The notes under the pieces were generated by a model that saw only the letters and a program-made list of their open reading frames with translations, searched no databases and was not told the origin of the DNA. A stretch of DNA of 11,466 bases from Phaeocystidibacter sp965659725 (GTDB lineage: Bacteria; Bacteroidota; Bacteroidia; Flavobacteriales; Schleiferiaceae). The stretch lies in the NCBI GenBank assembly GCA_965659725.1, contig CBFHXG010000054.1, positions 1 to 11,466 on the forward strand, in the 5' to 3' direction. Positions 1-6,281 of the stretch are shown piece by piece. A program made the translations under genes and the position numbers. Positions within the stretch are counted from its first letter, which is position 1, and each line of letters opens with the position of its first letter.

Positions 1-1403
1 ATCTTACGTTGGTTGTCGGTCATATCTTCCAACGCCGTATCCAACCACTCTGAGAATCCAGAGATCGGCATCATGGCCAGGTCGGCAATATTGAATTGCC
101 CCACCTTAAAATGTAAACTTTCCTTTTTTAATCGGGCTCCGTCACACTCCGGACATTTAGAAGATGCCATGAAATCGTCTGCCCACCGTTGGATACTCTT
201 GCTCTTGGAGTTGTGGTATTGGTTTTCGATGAAATTGATAATCCCTTCAAAATCGATGCGGTACTTGCGCGTTACACCGAGGGATTTACTCTGAACTTCG
301 AAGGTGGTTTCTAGACCGTGAAGAAGAGCGTCCATGCCTTCTTCAGATATTTTCTCGATAGGTGTACTGAGGTCGAAATTGAATTTCTCCCCGATCATTT
401 CAACCTGATTGAAGATCCAGCTTCTCTTGTATTCACCTAGCGGTTCAAAACCGCCGCCTTTGATCGTTTTCTTAGGATTGGGAATCACCTTCTCAAGCTC
501 AACACGCTTAACGGTTCCAATACCGTTGCAGGTAGGGCAAGCGCCTTTTGGAGAGTTGAATGAGAATGTGTTAGGCTCTGGGTCGGGATAGGCGATACCT
601 GTAGAAGGACACATTAAGTGGCGACTGAAATACGCTGTTTCTTCTGTATCCAGATCCATCACCATCATGATGCCCTTGCCATGGTGCATGGCCGTACCGA
701 TGGAAGCTTGTATCCTTCCGTTGGCATCGGCATTCAGTTGCATGCGATCAATGACGATCTCGATATCGTGGGTCTTGTACCGATCTAGACGCATTCCCTT
801 GGTGATTTCTACAAGTTCACCGTCTACGCGGGCTCGAACGAACCCTTGGCGAGCAACTTGCTCGAATAGCTCGCGGTAATGACCTTTCCTAGATCGGACC
901 ATTGGAGCGAGTAGGGCGATACGTTTGCCTTCAAAACGCTCCAAAATACTTTCCTTGATCTGATCATCCGTATAGCTGACCATCTTCTCGCCCGTATTGT
1001 ACGAATAGGCCGTTCCAGCACGAGCGAATAAGAGTCGGAGGAAATCGTAGATCTCCGTTACTGTACCTACAGTGGATCGAGGATTCTTGCTCGTGGTTTT
1101 TTGCTCGATGGCAATGACCGGACTGAGACCTTCGATCTTGTCCACATCCGGGCGTTCCATGCCGCCGAGAAACTGACGAGCGTAAGCTGAGAAGGTCTCG
1201 ATATACCGACGTTGACCTTCGGCATAGATCGTGTCAAACGCCAAGGATGACTTACCTGAGCCACTGAGTCCTGTGATCACAACAAGTGAGCGTCGAGGCA
1301 ACTTCACATCGATGTTCCGAAGGTTGTGAACGCGTGCACCGTAGACGTCTATAGTGCCGTGTTTTAGATCTGTTTTTGGGGCCAGCGTTGTGGAGTCCGA
1401 CAT
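1..1403 (-). CDS. uvrA: Excinuclease ABC subunit A, N-terminal half (partial, runs off the window start)
   Basis: UvrA is the ATP-driven damage-recognition subunit of nucleotide excision repair and loads UvrB onto lesions. The open frame gives 467 residues, about half of the usual ~940; the rest lies outside the window. Residues about 44-52 are the Walker A loop GLSGSGKSS (Lys51), followed by the UvrA-typical QRRYIETFSAYARQFLGG and the KIEGLSPVIAIEQK/NPRSTVGT block. The first zinc knuckle reads C265-P-S-T-G then C289-P-T-C292: the second Cys is Thr268, although the 24-residue spacing between pairs is kept. A further CPECDGARL motif lies near the window edge. The ATG at 1403 follows a good Bacteroidota promoter and gives the expected short N-terminus; no Shine-Dalgarno is visible. 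No frameshift was found where I checked the frame (near 1250, 600, 530 and 5-30). Identity is essentially certain. Confidence 0.97.
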   Translation of the reverse strand, partial: MSDSTTLAPKTDLKHGTIDVYGARVHNLRNIDVKLPRRSLVVITGLSGSGKSSLAFDTIYAEGQRRYIETFSAYARQFLGGMERPDVDKIEGLSPVIAIEQKTTSKNPRSTVGTVTEIYDFLRLLFARAGTAYSYNTGEKMVSYTDDQIKESILERFEGKRIALLAPMVRSRKGHYRELFEQVARQGFVRARVDGELVEITKGMRLDRYKTHDIEIVIDRMQLNADANGRIQASIGTAMHHGKGIMMVMDLDTEETAYFSRHLMCPSTGIAYPDPEPNTFSFNSPKGACPTCNGIGTVKRVELEKVIPNPKKTIKGGGFEPLGEYKRSWIFNQVEMIGEKFNFDLSTPIEKISEEGMDALLHGLETTFEVQSKSLGVTRKYRIDFEGIINFIENQYHNSKSKSIQRWADDFMASSKCPECDGARLKKESLHFKVGQFNIADLAMMPISGFSEWLDTALEDMTDNQRK

Positions 1404-1421
1404 ACTTCAATTTCAGGAGCG

Positions 1422-1451
1422 CAAAGGTACAAATGATGTTACGTAATTAAA
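1422..1451 (-). promoter_or_regulatory. Bacteroidota-type promoter of uvrA
   Basis: Read on the minus strand, TTTA (1451-1448), an 18-base spacer, then TACCTTTG (1429-1422), an exact match to the TAnnTTTG -7 consensus. The predicted transcription start is about 1415, giving a leader of roughly a dozen bases before the uvrA ATG. It lies in the 74-base gap after the transglycosylase gene, so uvrA can be expressed independently of it. The -33 element is one base off TTTG. Confidence 0.6.
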
Positions 1452-1477
1452 CGCGTTTGGAGTATGGAAGTTCAAGA

Positions 1478-2398
1478 CTATTGAGCGTTCCCTTCTTCCT
1501 CGACAACAGGGATTTCCAATTGATACTCTCGACCGCTAGTATTCTTGAGATAAGACTCTCGCAACCATGGGTTGTGATACTTCAAGGTCTTGTAGCTGAT
1601 ACCATGACCTTTGGCAAAATCAGGGAAGCTCTCTACTGGACCGTCTATGGTAACCACCTTGGTTTCGATCACTGGGTATAGATCCTCTTCGTGAACGTGA
1701 AAACCATACGATTCTGGGTCACCTACAATGGACTTCACCGCCAATACTCGGAATACATAGCGTGCGGTCTCGGAATTGAGTAAAAGATCGTAGTAATTGT
1801 TGGCACCCTGGCGTTCAAGCTGACGAGAAACACCGGCTCTGCCCATGTTGTAACTGGCAGCGGCGAGGGTCCATGATCCGAATTCCTCTTTGGATTCCTT
1901 CAGATATCGTGCAGCTGCCCTGGCTGATTTGATAGGGTGATAGCGCTCATCAACCTCACCATCGATGATCAATCCGTAATCTTCGCCTGTAGACTCCAAG
2001 AACTGCCAGAATCCAGCGGCCCCAGCTGGTGAAACCACGTTTTGGTATCCACTTTCAATGAGTCCGAGATAGACGAGATCCTCCGGCACACCTTCTTCTC
2101 TAAAGATCTTCTTGAACTCAGGCATCCATTTATCGGCTCGCTTGATCATCAACAAGGTGTTGCTCTGCCAGTACGTATTCACCAACAGCTCACGATCCAA
2201 TCGCTCACGAACCTCAGGATCGTTGAGAGGAACGGCCTCATTGGCTAGATTTAGATTCTCTGGAATAGGTAAAGAGTAGATGGAATAATCTTCCTTGAAA
2301 CCGGCGCGATGCTGTTCAAGTTCTGTAGGATCATCGGTCGGCGTTCCAGCGGTAAGTACCAAGAAAAATGCGCCTAAGAAAAAGTATGCTACTCTCAT
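1478..2398 (-). CDS. Periplasmic lytic transglycosylase, MltD/Slt-like
   Basis: Predicted murein hydrolase that would cleave the MurNAc-GlcNAc bond of peptidoglycan to give 1,6-anhydro ends. With the ATG at 2398 it has 306 residues. A hydrophobic signal segment (MRVAYFFLGAFFLVLTAG) is followed by a linker and then a goose-lysozyme-like SLT domain at about residues 95-220. The domain shows LVYLGLIESGY with the catalytic Glu at residue 115, GAAGFWQFLESTGEDYGL, and the YNMG motif. The tail (GISYKTLKYHNPWLR ... YQLEIP) resembles the degenerate LysM-like segment of MltD-type proteins. The frame is open upstream to an ATG at 2476, but that version buries the signal peptide and starts upstream of the predicted transcription start, so I reject it. 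It sits upstream of uvrA with a 74-base gap; a functional link is unlikely. The family is clear, the precise subfamily is not. Confidence 0.9.
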   Translation of the reverse strand: MRVAYFFLGAFFLVLTAGTPTDDPTELEQHRAGFKEDYSIYSLPIPENLNLANEAVPLNDPEVRERLDRELLVNTYWQSNTLLMIKRADKWMPEFKKIFREEGVPEDLVYLGLIESGYQNVVSPAGAAGFWQFLESTGEDYGLIIDGEVDERYHPIKSARAAARYLKESKEEFGSWTLAAASYNMGRAGVSRQLERQGANNYYDLLLNSETARYVFRVLAVKSIVGDPESYGFHVHEEDLYPVIETKVVTIDGPVESFPDFAKGHGISYKTLKYHNPWLRESYLKNTSGREYQLEIPVVEEEGNAQ

Positions 2399-2473
2399 GT
2401 GTTTCTTGACTTTAGAAGGTGGGCGTAAGGTACTAAACTCGTCACCATTCTTAATGTTGTGAACGCCTTCCTT

Positions 2474-2504
2474 CAAAGAACCTTATTATGTATCTTTCAC
2501 CAAA
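2474..2504 (-). promoter_or_regulatory. Candidate promoter of the lytic transglycosylase
   Basis: On the minus strand TTTG (2504-2501), exactly 19 bases, then GTTCTTTG (2481-2474), which matches TAnnTTTG in six of eight positions. The predicted start near 2467 would give a leader of about 70 bases to the ATG at 2398. It overlaps the first codons of the divergent plus-strand frame, which would fit if that gene really starts at GTG 2515. Weak to moderate. Confidence 0.35.
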
Positions 2505-3132
2505 CTTTCTAACCGTGAAAAATTTCGGAACTCTTGTTGTCCTATTGGGATTGACACTTTCTTTTTCCTCCGGAGCTCAGTCCTTGAGCATACAAGGTTT
2601 AGGAGGATATCAATTTTTTGGGTCTACTTACTCTTCAGCAGGTAAGCTTGTATTGGCCCCAGAATGGTGCTCGGGCGTAGCGATCGATTTCGGACTCAAT
2701 CGCAATGTGGGTTTCAATTTGATGTATCTCTACCAAGGAACCTACTTGAGACTTGATCGCTCAGCGAGTTTTTATGAGGAGCGTTTATTCGATATGAACG
2801 TTCATTACATCATGGCTGGAACGAGCTATCACGTACCCAACACTTCGAAGTTTACGCCCTTTGGTGGGGTGTTGTTCGGACTCTCCATCATGGAGCCGGT
2901 AACCCGTCAATATCGGTCGGAAACTTTCTTTGCTTTAGGCGGACAAGGCGGTGTGAGGTTGTCGTTCTCCGAGCGAATTGGCATTAGCGGAAGATTCCAG
3001 CTTTTGGCACCGATCCAAGGCTTAGGACTTGGACTGTTCTGCGGAACAGGAGGTTGTGGCGGCGGTGTGTCAGCCAGCTCATCCATCGTGCAAATGAATA
3101 CACTCCTTGGAGTAGACGTAAAACTGAACTAA
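2488..3132 (+). CDS. Outer-membrane beta-barrel protein, function unknown
   Basis: A protein of 214 residues with a signal peptide ending GA|QS (cleavage after about residue 30). After that it has alternating amphipathic strands and Gly/aromatic turns (LGGYQFFG, GVAIDFGLNRNVGFNLMYLYQG, FTPFGGVLFGLSIMEP, GGQGGVRLSFSERIGISGRFQLLAP). The terminal strand reads MNTLLGVDVKLN. This is the pattern of the small OmpA/OmpW-like barrels ('outer membrane protein beta-barrel domain') common in Bacteroidota. A Cys pair sits in a glycine-rich loop (FCGTGGCGGGVS). The ATG at 2488 gives a long n-region; GTG at 2515 (VKNFGTLVVLL...) gives a more usual 205-residue precursor and is a realistic alternative, supported by a TATCTTTC box at 2491-2498. 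Nine bases separate it from the lipoprotein gene downstream, so the two are probably co-transcribed. No specific function can be assigned. Confidence 0.75.
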   Translation: MYLSPNFLTVKNFGTLVVLLGLTLSFSSGAQSLSIQGLGGYQFFGSTYSSAGKLVLAPEWCSGVAIDFGLNRNVGFNLMYLYQGTYLRLDRSASFYEERLFDMNVHYIMAGTSYHVPNTSKFTPFGGVLFGLSIMEPVTRQYRSETFFALGGQGGVRLSFSERIGISGRFQLLAPIQGLGLGLFCGTGGCGGGVSASSSIVQMNTLLGVDVKLN

Positions 3133-3141
3133 ATCAAGAAT

Positions 3142-3801
3142 ATGAAGAAGATCGCTGTACTCAGCCTATCGATGTTGCTCACCCTTTTCGTAGTGAGCTG
3201 CGGAAGTAATACGGAATTGGTAGGAAAATGGACTCCAGAAGCCACCTCCACCAACATCCCTTTCAAGAAGGTGTTCGTTGTTGGGATCACCCAAAACCTA
3301 GAGGCACGTCAGAGTTTCGAGAATAAAGTAAAGCAAGTGTTTGCCACCCGTGGAGTAGAAGCGATTGCAAGTTTGGACCATGTAAACCCTAACGCATCGA
3401 TGGATACAACCGCTCGGAAGAATGCAATCCTTGCCAAGATGCGTGAATTGGGTTGCGATGCCGTTCTGACTATGGCATTGTTGGACGAGAAATCTGAAAC
3501 CCGTTACGTTCAGGGTACGTCAACCTATCCAACGATGGGCATGTACGGTGGATACTACGGTGGATTTGGTGGTTATTACGGATACCGCTACGGTGGTGTA
3601 TATTCTCCAGGTTATTACACGGAAGATAAGACCTACTTTATCGAAGCAAACGTATACGACGTTCAAAATGAAACCCTTCAATGGTCGGGACAGTCTAAAT
3701 CATGGAACCCTAGCTCAATTGAGAAATTCAGTAAGGATTACGCGGTGATGATCACATCCAACTTGCTTCGCGATGGCATCGTGTCGCATTCCGACGAGTA
3801 A
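3142..3801 (+). CDS. Lipoprotein with a Gly/Tyr-rich segment (DUF4136-like appearance)
   Basis: A protein of 219 residues. The signal peptide ends in the lipobox VVSC with acylated Cys20. The body begins FKKVFVVGITQNLEARQSFE, followed by an alternating strand/helix domain with LRE(L)GCDAVLTMALLDEK. This is the look of the small Bacteroidota/proteobacterial lipoproteins of DUF4136 type, though I cannot confirm family membership. Residues about 133-160 are a low-complexity run of Gly and Tyr (repeated GGYYG) inserted before a final beta strand region (TYFIEANVYDVQNETLQWSG). Start: the ATG at 3142 gives a perfect signal peptide; no Shine-Dalgarno. It forms a two-gene unit with the barrel protein upstream and is followed by a strong terminator. 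The role is probably in the outer envelope; substrate or partner unknown. Confidence 0.8.
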   Translation: MKKIAVLSLSMLLTLFVVSCGSNTELVGKWTPEATSTNIPFKKVFVVGITQNLEARQSFENKVKQVFATRGVEAIASLDHVNPNASMDTTARKNAILAKMRELGCDAVLTMALLDEKSETRYVQGTSTYPTMGMYGGYYGGFGGYYGYRYGGVYSPGYYTEDKTYFIEANVYDVQNETLQWSGQSKSWNPSSIEKFSKDYAVMITSNLLRDGIVSHSDE

Positions 3802-3820
3802 ATTTGATCAGTATAAATTG

Positions 3821-3851
3821 AAAAACCCCGGCATTTCTGTCGGGGTTTTTT
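3821..3851. terminator. Strong bidirectional intrinsic terminator
   Basis: Perfect arms AAAAACCCCG (3821-3830) and CGGGGTTTTT (3841-3850), extended inward by a G-T wobble, C-G and A-T pair to leave a TTTC tetraloop (3834-3837). The T-run (3846-3851) serves the plus strand and the A-run (3821-3825) serves the minus strand. It lies 20 bases after the lipoprotein stop and about 120 bases after the convergent minus-strand unit, so it can end both transcripts. Confidence 0.92.
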
Positions 3852-3973
3852 GTTGATGTCAGTGAGTAACCTATATAGGGTGACAATGGAAGTGGATGGT
3901 ATCCGACTCAATGTCTCCCTCATGTGTAATGGCTGCGCTTACAATGAACATCATCTCACTATGACTGCTCACG

Positions 3974-4426
3974 TTATTTCCACTCCGATCTCTGAGGAAT
4001 ATCTCGGATGAATTGAGGTCGGTCTCCCTCCATTAGCGCGACAATGGTTTGATGTCCGTTGGTTAGCACGATCAAACGTGCCTTTAGATATGTGTTGTAT
4101 CGACAAGCTTGGTGAAACACATCTTCGGTGAGCTTCACTTCAGGAGCCTTGCATTCTATTAAGATGAGAGGATTGCCTTTTTGGTAGACCAGGGCATCGA
4201 ACCTTTGAGGAAGTCCGTTTACCTCAACCTTCTTCTCTATGGCAATGGATGATTCAGCATAACCCTTAGTAGATATTAGGAAATGGATGTAATGCTGACG
4301 TACCCATTCTTCTGGGGTGAGTACGAGCCACTTCTTCCTAACAAAGTCCCAGATCTCATCCGTTCCCTCAGAATTGCGAAGCTTGATATTCTCGCTTGAA
4401 TATGGGAGTGAAGGATAATGAGGCAT
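3974..4426 (-). CDS. Orphan type I restriction HsdR N-terminal-like domain protein, PD-(D/E)XK fold
   Basis: A 150-residue protein resembling the HsdR N-terminal nuclease domain (HSDR_N_2 type) but standing alone. Visible motifs are WDFVRKKWLVLTPEEWVRQH (about residues 26-45), IAIEKKVEVNG with Glu64, RFDALVY with Asp77, and LILIECKAPEV with Glu91 and Lys93. These give the D...ExK pattern of PD-(D/E)XK nucleases. A strand and turn (LIVLTNGHQT) follow. There is no helicase part and no hsdM or hsdS nearby. From memory, single-domain proteins of this type are widespread in Bacteroidota chromosomes and their function is not established. The start ATG overlaps the stop of the acyltransferase upstream (TGATG), so translation is probably coupled. 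It could be a DNA nuclease or a non-catalytic DNA-binding protein. Family confident, role unknown. Confidence 0.85.
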   Translation of the reverse strand: MPHYPSLPYSSENIKLRNSEGTDEIWDFVRKKWLVLTPEEWVRQHYIHFLISTKGYAESSIAIEKKVEVNGLPQRFDALVYQKGNPLILIECKAPEVKLTEDVFHQACRYNTYLKARLIVLTNGHQTIVALMEGDRPQFIRDIPQRSEWK

Positions 4427-5064
4427 CAGAAGATAGACTCATTGTAATTTTCTGGATACTTACCGGTGAATTGTTTATAGATCTCTTGAATGTGAGTGAA
4501 GTCTTCTTCTTCAACTCCGGATGGATCGAATACATCCGCTACACCACCGATCTTCTTTTCGTAATCCAGGTAACCAAGGGAGATAGGTACTTGAGCACTA
4601 ATGGCGATGTGGTAGAAACCCTTCCTCCATTTGTCGACCTTGCTACGCGTGCCTTCGGCCGGGACGAGGATAACGAGTTGTTCTCGTTCATTGAGTAGGT
4701 CTACCGTGTGTTGTACGAGATTGTTACGCTGACCTCTACTTACGCCCAAGGCTCCGGTCCATTTGAACAAAAACCCAATGGGAGACCTTGTATAATTATC
4801 CTTGATAAAGTAGCGAACGTCTAGTCCCATGATCCAGAACCCAGCAAGCGCAAAAAGGAAATCCCAATTGGAGGTGTGCGGAGCAGCCACCATAACGGAA
4901 TGACCAACCTTCTGGATATCAACATCAGCCTTTAGTTTCCAGCCAAAGATGAAGTAGATGAATTTGCCAAATGCCTTTTTCAAAGTGGGCGCTAAGTTAG
5001 ATGGTTTATTACTATGGCAATATAAAAGGATTTTATAGCTTCTTTCCGACCTTTGAGTAATCAA
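4426..5064 (-). CDS. Lysophospholipid acyltransferase (PlsC-like, canonical motifs)
   Basis: Predicted membrane-associated enzyme that transfers an acyl group to a lysophospholipid or related lipid. From the ATG at 5064 it has 212 residues. The catalytic HX4D box is H63-T-S-N-W-D68 in VAAPHTSNWDFLFAL; the substrate-binding EGTRS motif is at 137-141 (LVPAEGTRSK), followed by KGFYHIA. The family usually begins with a sequence like KKAFGKFIYFIFGWKL. Here that block starts at residue 28, where a TTG codon (4983) could be the true start, giving about 185 residues. The preceding 27 residues look non-coding, and the ATG at 5064 leaves only 16 bases to the divergent dps ATG, too little for two promoters. 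I keep the longest ATG frame but think TTG 4983 more likely. The downstream HsdR_N-like gene overlaps its stop by one base. Confidence 0.85.
   Translation of the reverse strand: MITQRSERSYKILLYCHSNKPSNLAPTLKKAFGKFIYFIFGWKLKADVDIQKVGHSVMVAAPHTSNWDFLFALAGFWIMGLDVRYFIKDNYTRSPIGFLFKWTGALGVSRGQRNNLVQHTVDLLNEREQLVILVPAEGTRSKVDKWRKGFYHIAISAQVPISLGYLDYEKKIGGVADVFDPSGVEEEDFTHIQEIYKQFTGKYPENYNESIF
5048..5055 (+). promoter_or_regulatory. Candidate -7 element of the dps promoter
   Basis: GACCTTTG matches TAnnTTTG in seven of eight positions and lies 25 bases before the dps ATG. No clear TTTG is present 18-20 bases upstream, so the call is weak. The leader that follows is A-rich without Shine-Dalgarno, as usual in this phylum. 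Confidence 0.35.
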
Positions 5065-5080
5065 TAAAAAAACAGATCAA

Positions 5081-5566
5081 ATGAGTAATGAGAATATGAT
5101 TGGCTTGAAAGAGCAAGGTTCTAATGAATTAGGACAAAAAATGAATGAGCTCTTGGCTAATTTTCAAATTCATTATCAAAACCTCCGTGCGGTGCACTGG
5201 AATATTAGAGGTAGGGATTTCTTCGACCTCCATGTGAAGTTTGAGGAGTACTACACTGAGGCTCAAATGAGTATTGATGAAGTGGCAGAGCGGATACTAA
5301 CACTCGAAGTGGTGCCATTGCACACCTTCCAAGCCTATTTGGACAACAGCAGCATCGATGTCGCCAAGAACCTCTTCAATAGCGAGGAATGCGTAGATGC
5401 AGTAGTGGCAGGCTTCCAGAAATTGATCAAACTCGAAAGAGAGATCATAAGAATTGCGGGTGAATTGGGCGACGAAGGTACCATCGACATGTTGGGATCT
5501 TACGTAGCCAACCACGAGAAGCACGTATGGATGCTGAATGCCTGGTTAGGTAAACCGAAGAAATAA
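5081..5566 (+). CDS. dps: Dps family DNA-protection / ferroxidase protein
   Basis: Dps forms a 12-subunit ferritin-like shell that oxidises and stores iron with hydrogen peroxide and protects DNA in stress. The protein has 161 residues, a normal length. Ferroxidase ligands are visible with the spacing of E. coli Dps: His39 (AVHWNIRG), His51 (FFDLHVKFEEYY), Asp66 and Glu70 (SIDEVAERI). The C-terminal helix carries the typical NHEKHVWMLNAWL. The N-terminus is short with only a few basic residues, so non-specific DNA binding of the E. coli kind is uncertain. It is followed without any gap by a Nudix hydrolase gene whose 5' end carries a strong hairpin, so dps may be made in excess over its partner. 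Confidence 0.95.
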   Translation: MSNENMIGLKEQGSNELGQKMNELLANFQIHYQNLRAVHWNIRGRDFFDLHVKFEEYYTEAQMSIDEVAERILTLEVVPLHTFQAYLDNSSIDVAKNLFNSEECVDAVVAGFQKLIKLEREIIRIAGELGDEGTIDMLGSYVANHEKHVWMLNAWLGKPKK

Positions 5567-6226
5567 GTGGATCCAACGGACATTTCAATTCACGATCGCC
5601 TCCTGTTGAAAATGCAGGAGGCGATTTCTGTTCCGTTACCTGGACAACTAGCGCAGTATTTGGCTGTGCCTCCCAACCGACCAATGACCGACCTGGAGGA
5701 GGCGAAGAAAAATCCAAACGCTCGAAAGGCGGCGGTATTGGCTTTATTGCATCCCATCAAAGACCGCACACATCTAGCTTTGATTCGCAGGAATGAATAC
5801 CCAGGCGTACACAGTGGTCAGATTTCATTTCCAGGTGGAAAGGTGGAGGAGAACGACCCCGATCTTGAATTTACAGCAACTCGAGAAACGCAAGAAGAGA
5901 TCGGAGTTGAGTTCGATCACTACGAGCTTTGGGGTAAATTAACGGAAGTATACATCCCTCCAAGTGGATTCTTGGTACAACCCTACGTGGGATTAGCATC
6001 GTCTCCATTGAACTTTACACGAGATCCTCGCGAGGTCGTGGAGGTGATCAATGCACCACTTGATTTCTTCCTTCAGCCAGAAGTCTTGAAAGAGAAAACT
6101 CTGAATGTGAGGGGGATGCAATTGGATATTCCTGTATTCGATTTCAATGGTCACATCATTTGGGGAGCAACGGCAATGATGATCAGCGAACTAATAACGT
6201 TGATCAAGAGGCTAGATGAGAACTAG
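5567..6226 (+). CDS. Nudix hydrolase, CoA pyrophosphatase (NudL/YeaB type)
   Basis: Predicted to hydrolyse CoA and its derivatives to 4'-phosphopantetheine species and 3',5'-ADP, using Mg2+ or Mn2+. The protein has 219 residues. The CoA-specific motif precedes the Nudix box: LIRRNEYPGVHSGQISFPGG (about 72-91). The Nudix box is GGKVEENDPDLEF...R106-E-T-Q-E110-E111-I-G, with the one-residue longer spacing usual for NudL. The conserved LPGxxAQ lies at 24-30. The start is GTG directly after the dps stop (TAAGTG). An internal ATG at 5612 would remove part of the family N-terminal helix and lies inside a hairpin arm, so I prefer GTG. Location next to dps suggests co-expression under stress, but no functional link is established. 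Assignment to the family is firm; the substrate is inferred. Confidence 0.92.
   Translation: MDPTDISIHDRLLLKMQEAISVPLPGQLAQYLAVPPNRPMTDLEEAKKNPNARKAAVLALLHPIKDRTHLALIRRNEYPGVHSGQISFPGGKVEENDPDLEFTATRETQEEIGVEFDHYELWGKLTEVYIPPSGFLVQPYVGLASSPLNFTRDPREVVEVINAPLDFFLQPEVLKEKTLNVRGMQLDIPVFDFNGHIIWGATAMMISELITLIKRLDEN
5595..5625 (+). terminator. Hairpin at the dps/Nudix junction: possible attenuator or partial terminator inside the coding start
   Basis: Perfect 11-bp inverted repeat ATCGCCTCCTG (5595-5605) and CAGGAGGCGAT (5615-5625), with a 9-base loop TTGAAAATG. It is followed by TTCTGTT, so the 3' side is moderately U-rich. It begins 29 bases after the dps stop and lies within codons about 10-20 of the Nudix gene. 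It is strong enough to end or slow part of the dps transcription, or to stabilise the 3' end of dps mRNA. The T-tract is interrupted, so full termination is unlikely. Confidence 0.5.
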
Positions 6227-6252
6227 CCCCTGTACCGCTGTTACAAGTTGTT

Positions 6253-6260
6253 TATCTTTG
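6253..6260 (+). promoter_or_regulatory. -7 element of the promoter for the second acyltransferase
   Basis: TATCTTTG is an exact match to TAnnTTTG and lies 21 bases before the ATG at 6282, predicting a leader of about 15 bases. There is no TTTG at the -33 position; instead a small dyad TGTA-N7-TACA (6231-6245) covers that area and might bind a regulator. The gap from the Nudix stop is 55 bases. Confidence 0.5.
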
Positions 6261-6281
6261 GGCCCAACAGAACAATCCTGA

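Noticed and set aside
824..1264. Two minus-strand frames of 65 residues inside the uvrA region, which could suggest a broken uvrA
   Set aside because: They are in other frames. The uvrA frame read in steps of three from 1403 stays open with family motifs down to the window edge at each point I checked.
3738..3923. Minus-strand frame of 61 residues
   Set aside because: It runs through the strong bidirectional terminator and into the lipoprotein coding region; its residues look random.
3886..4011. Plus-strand frame of 41 codons with a CNGC motif
   Set aside because: It overlaps the end of the convincing minus-strand HsdR_N-like gene, has no promoter after the terminator and resembles no family I know.
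3974..4426. A type I restriction-modification system
   Set aside because: Only an HsdR N-terminal-like domain is present; no helicase domain, hsdM or hsdS lies in the window.
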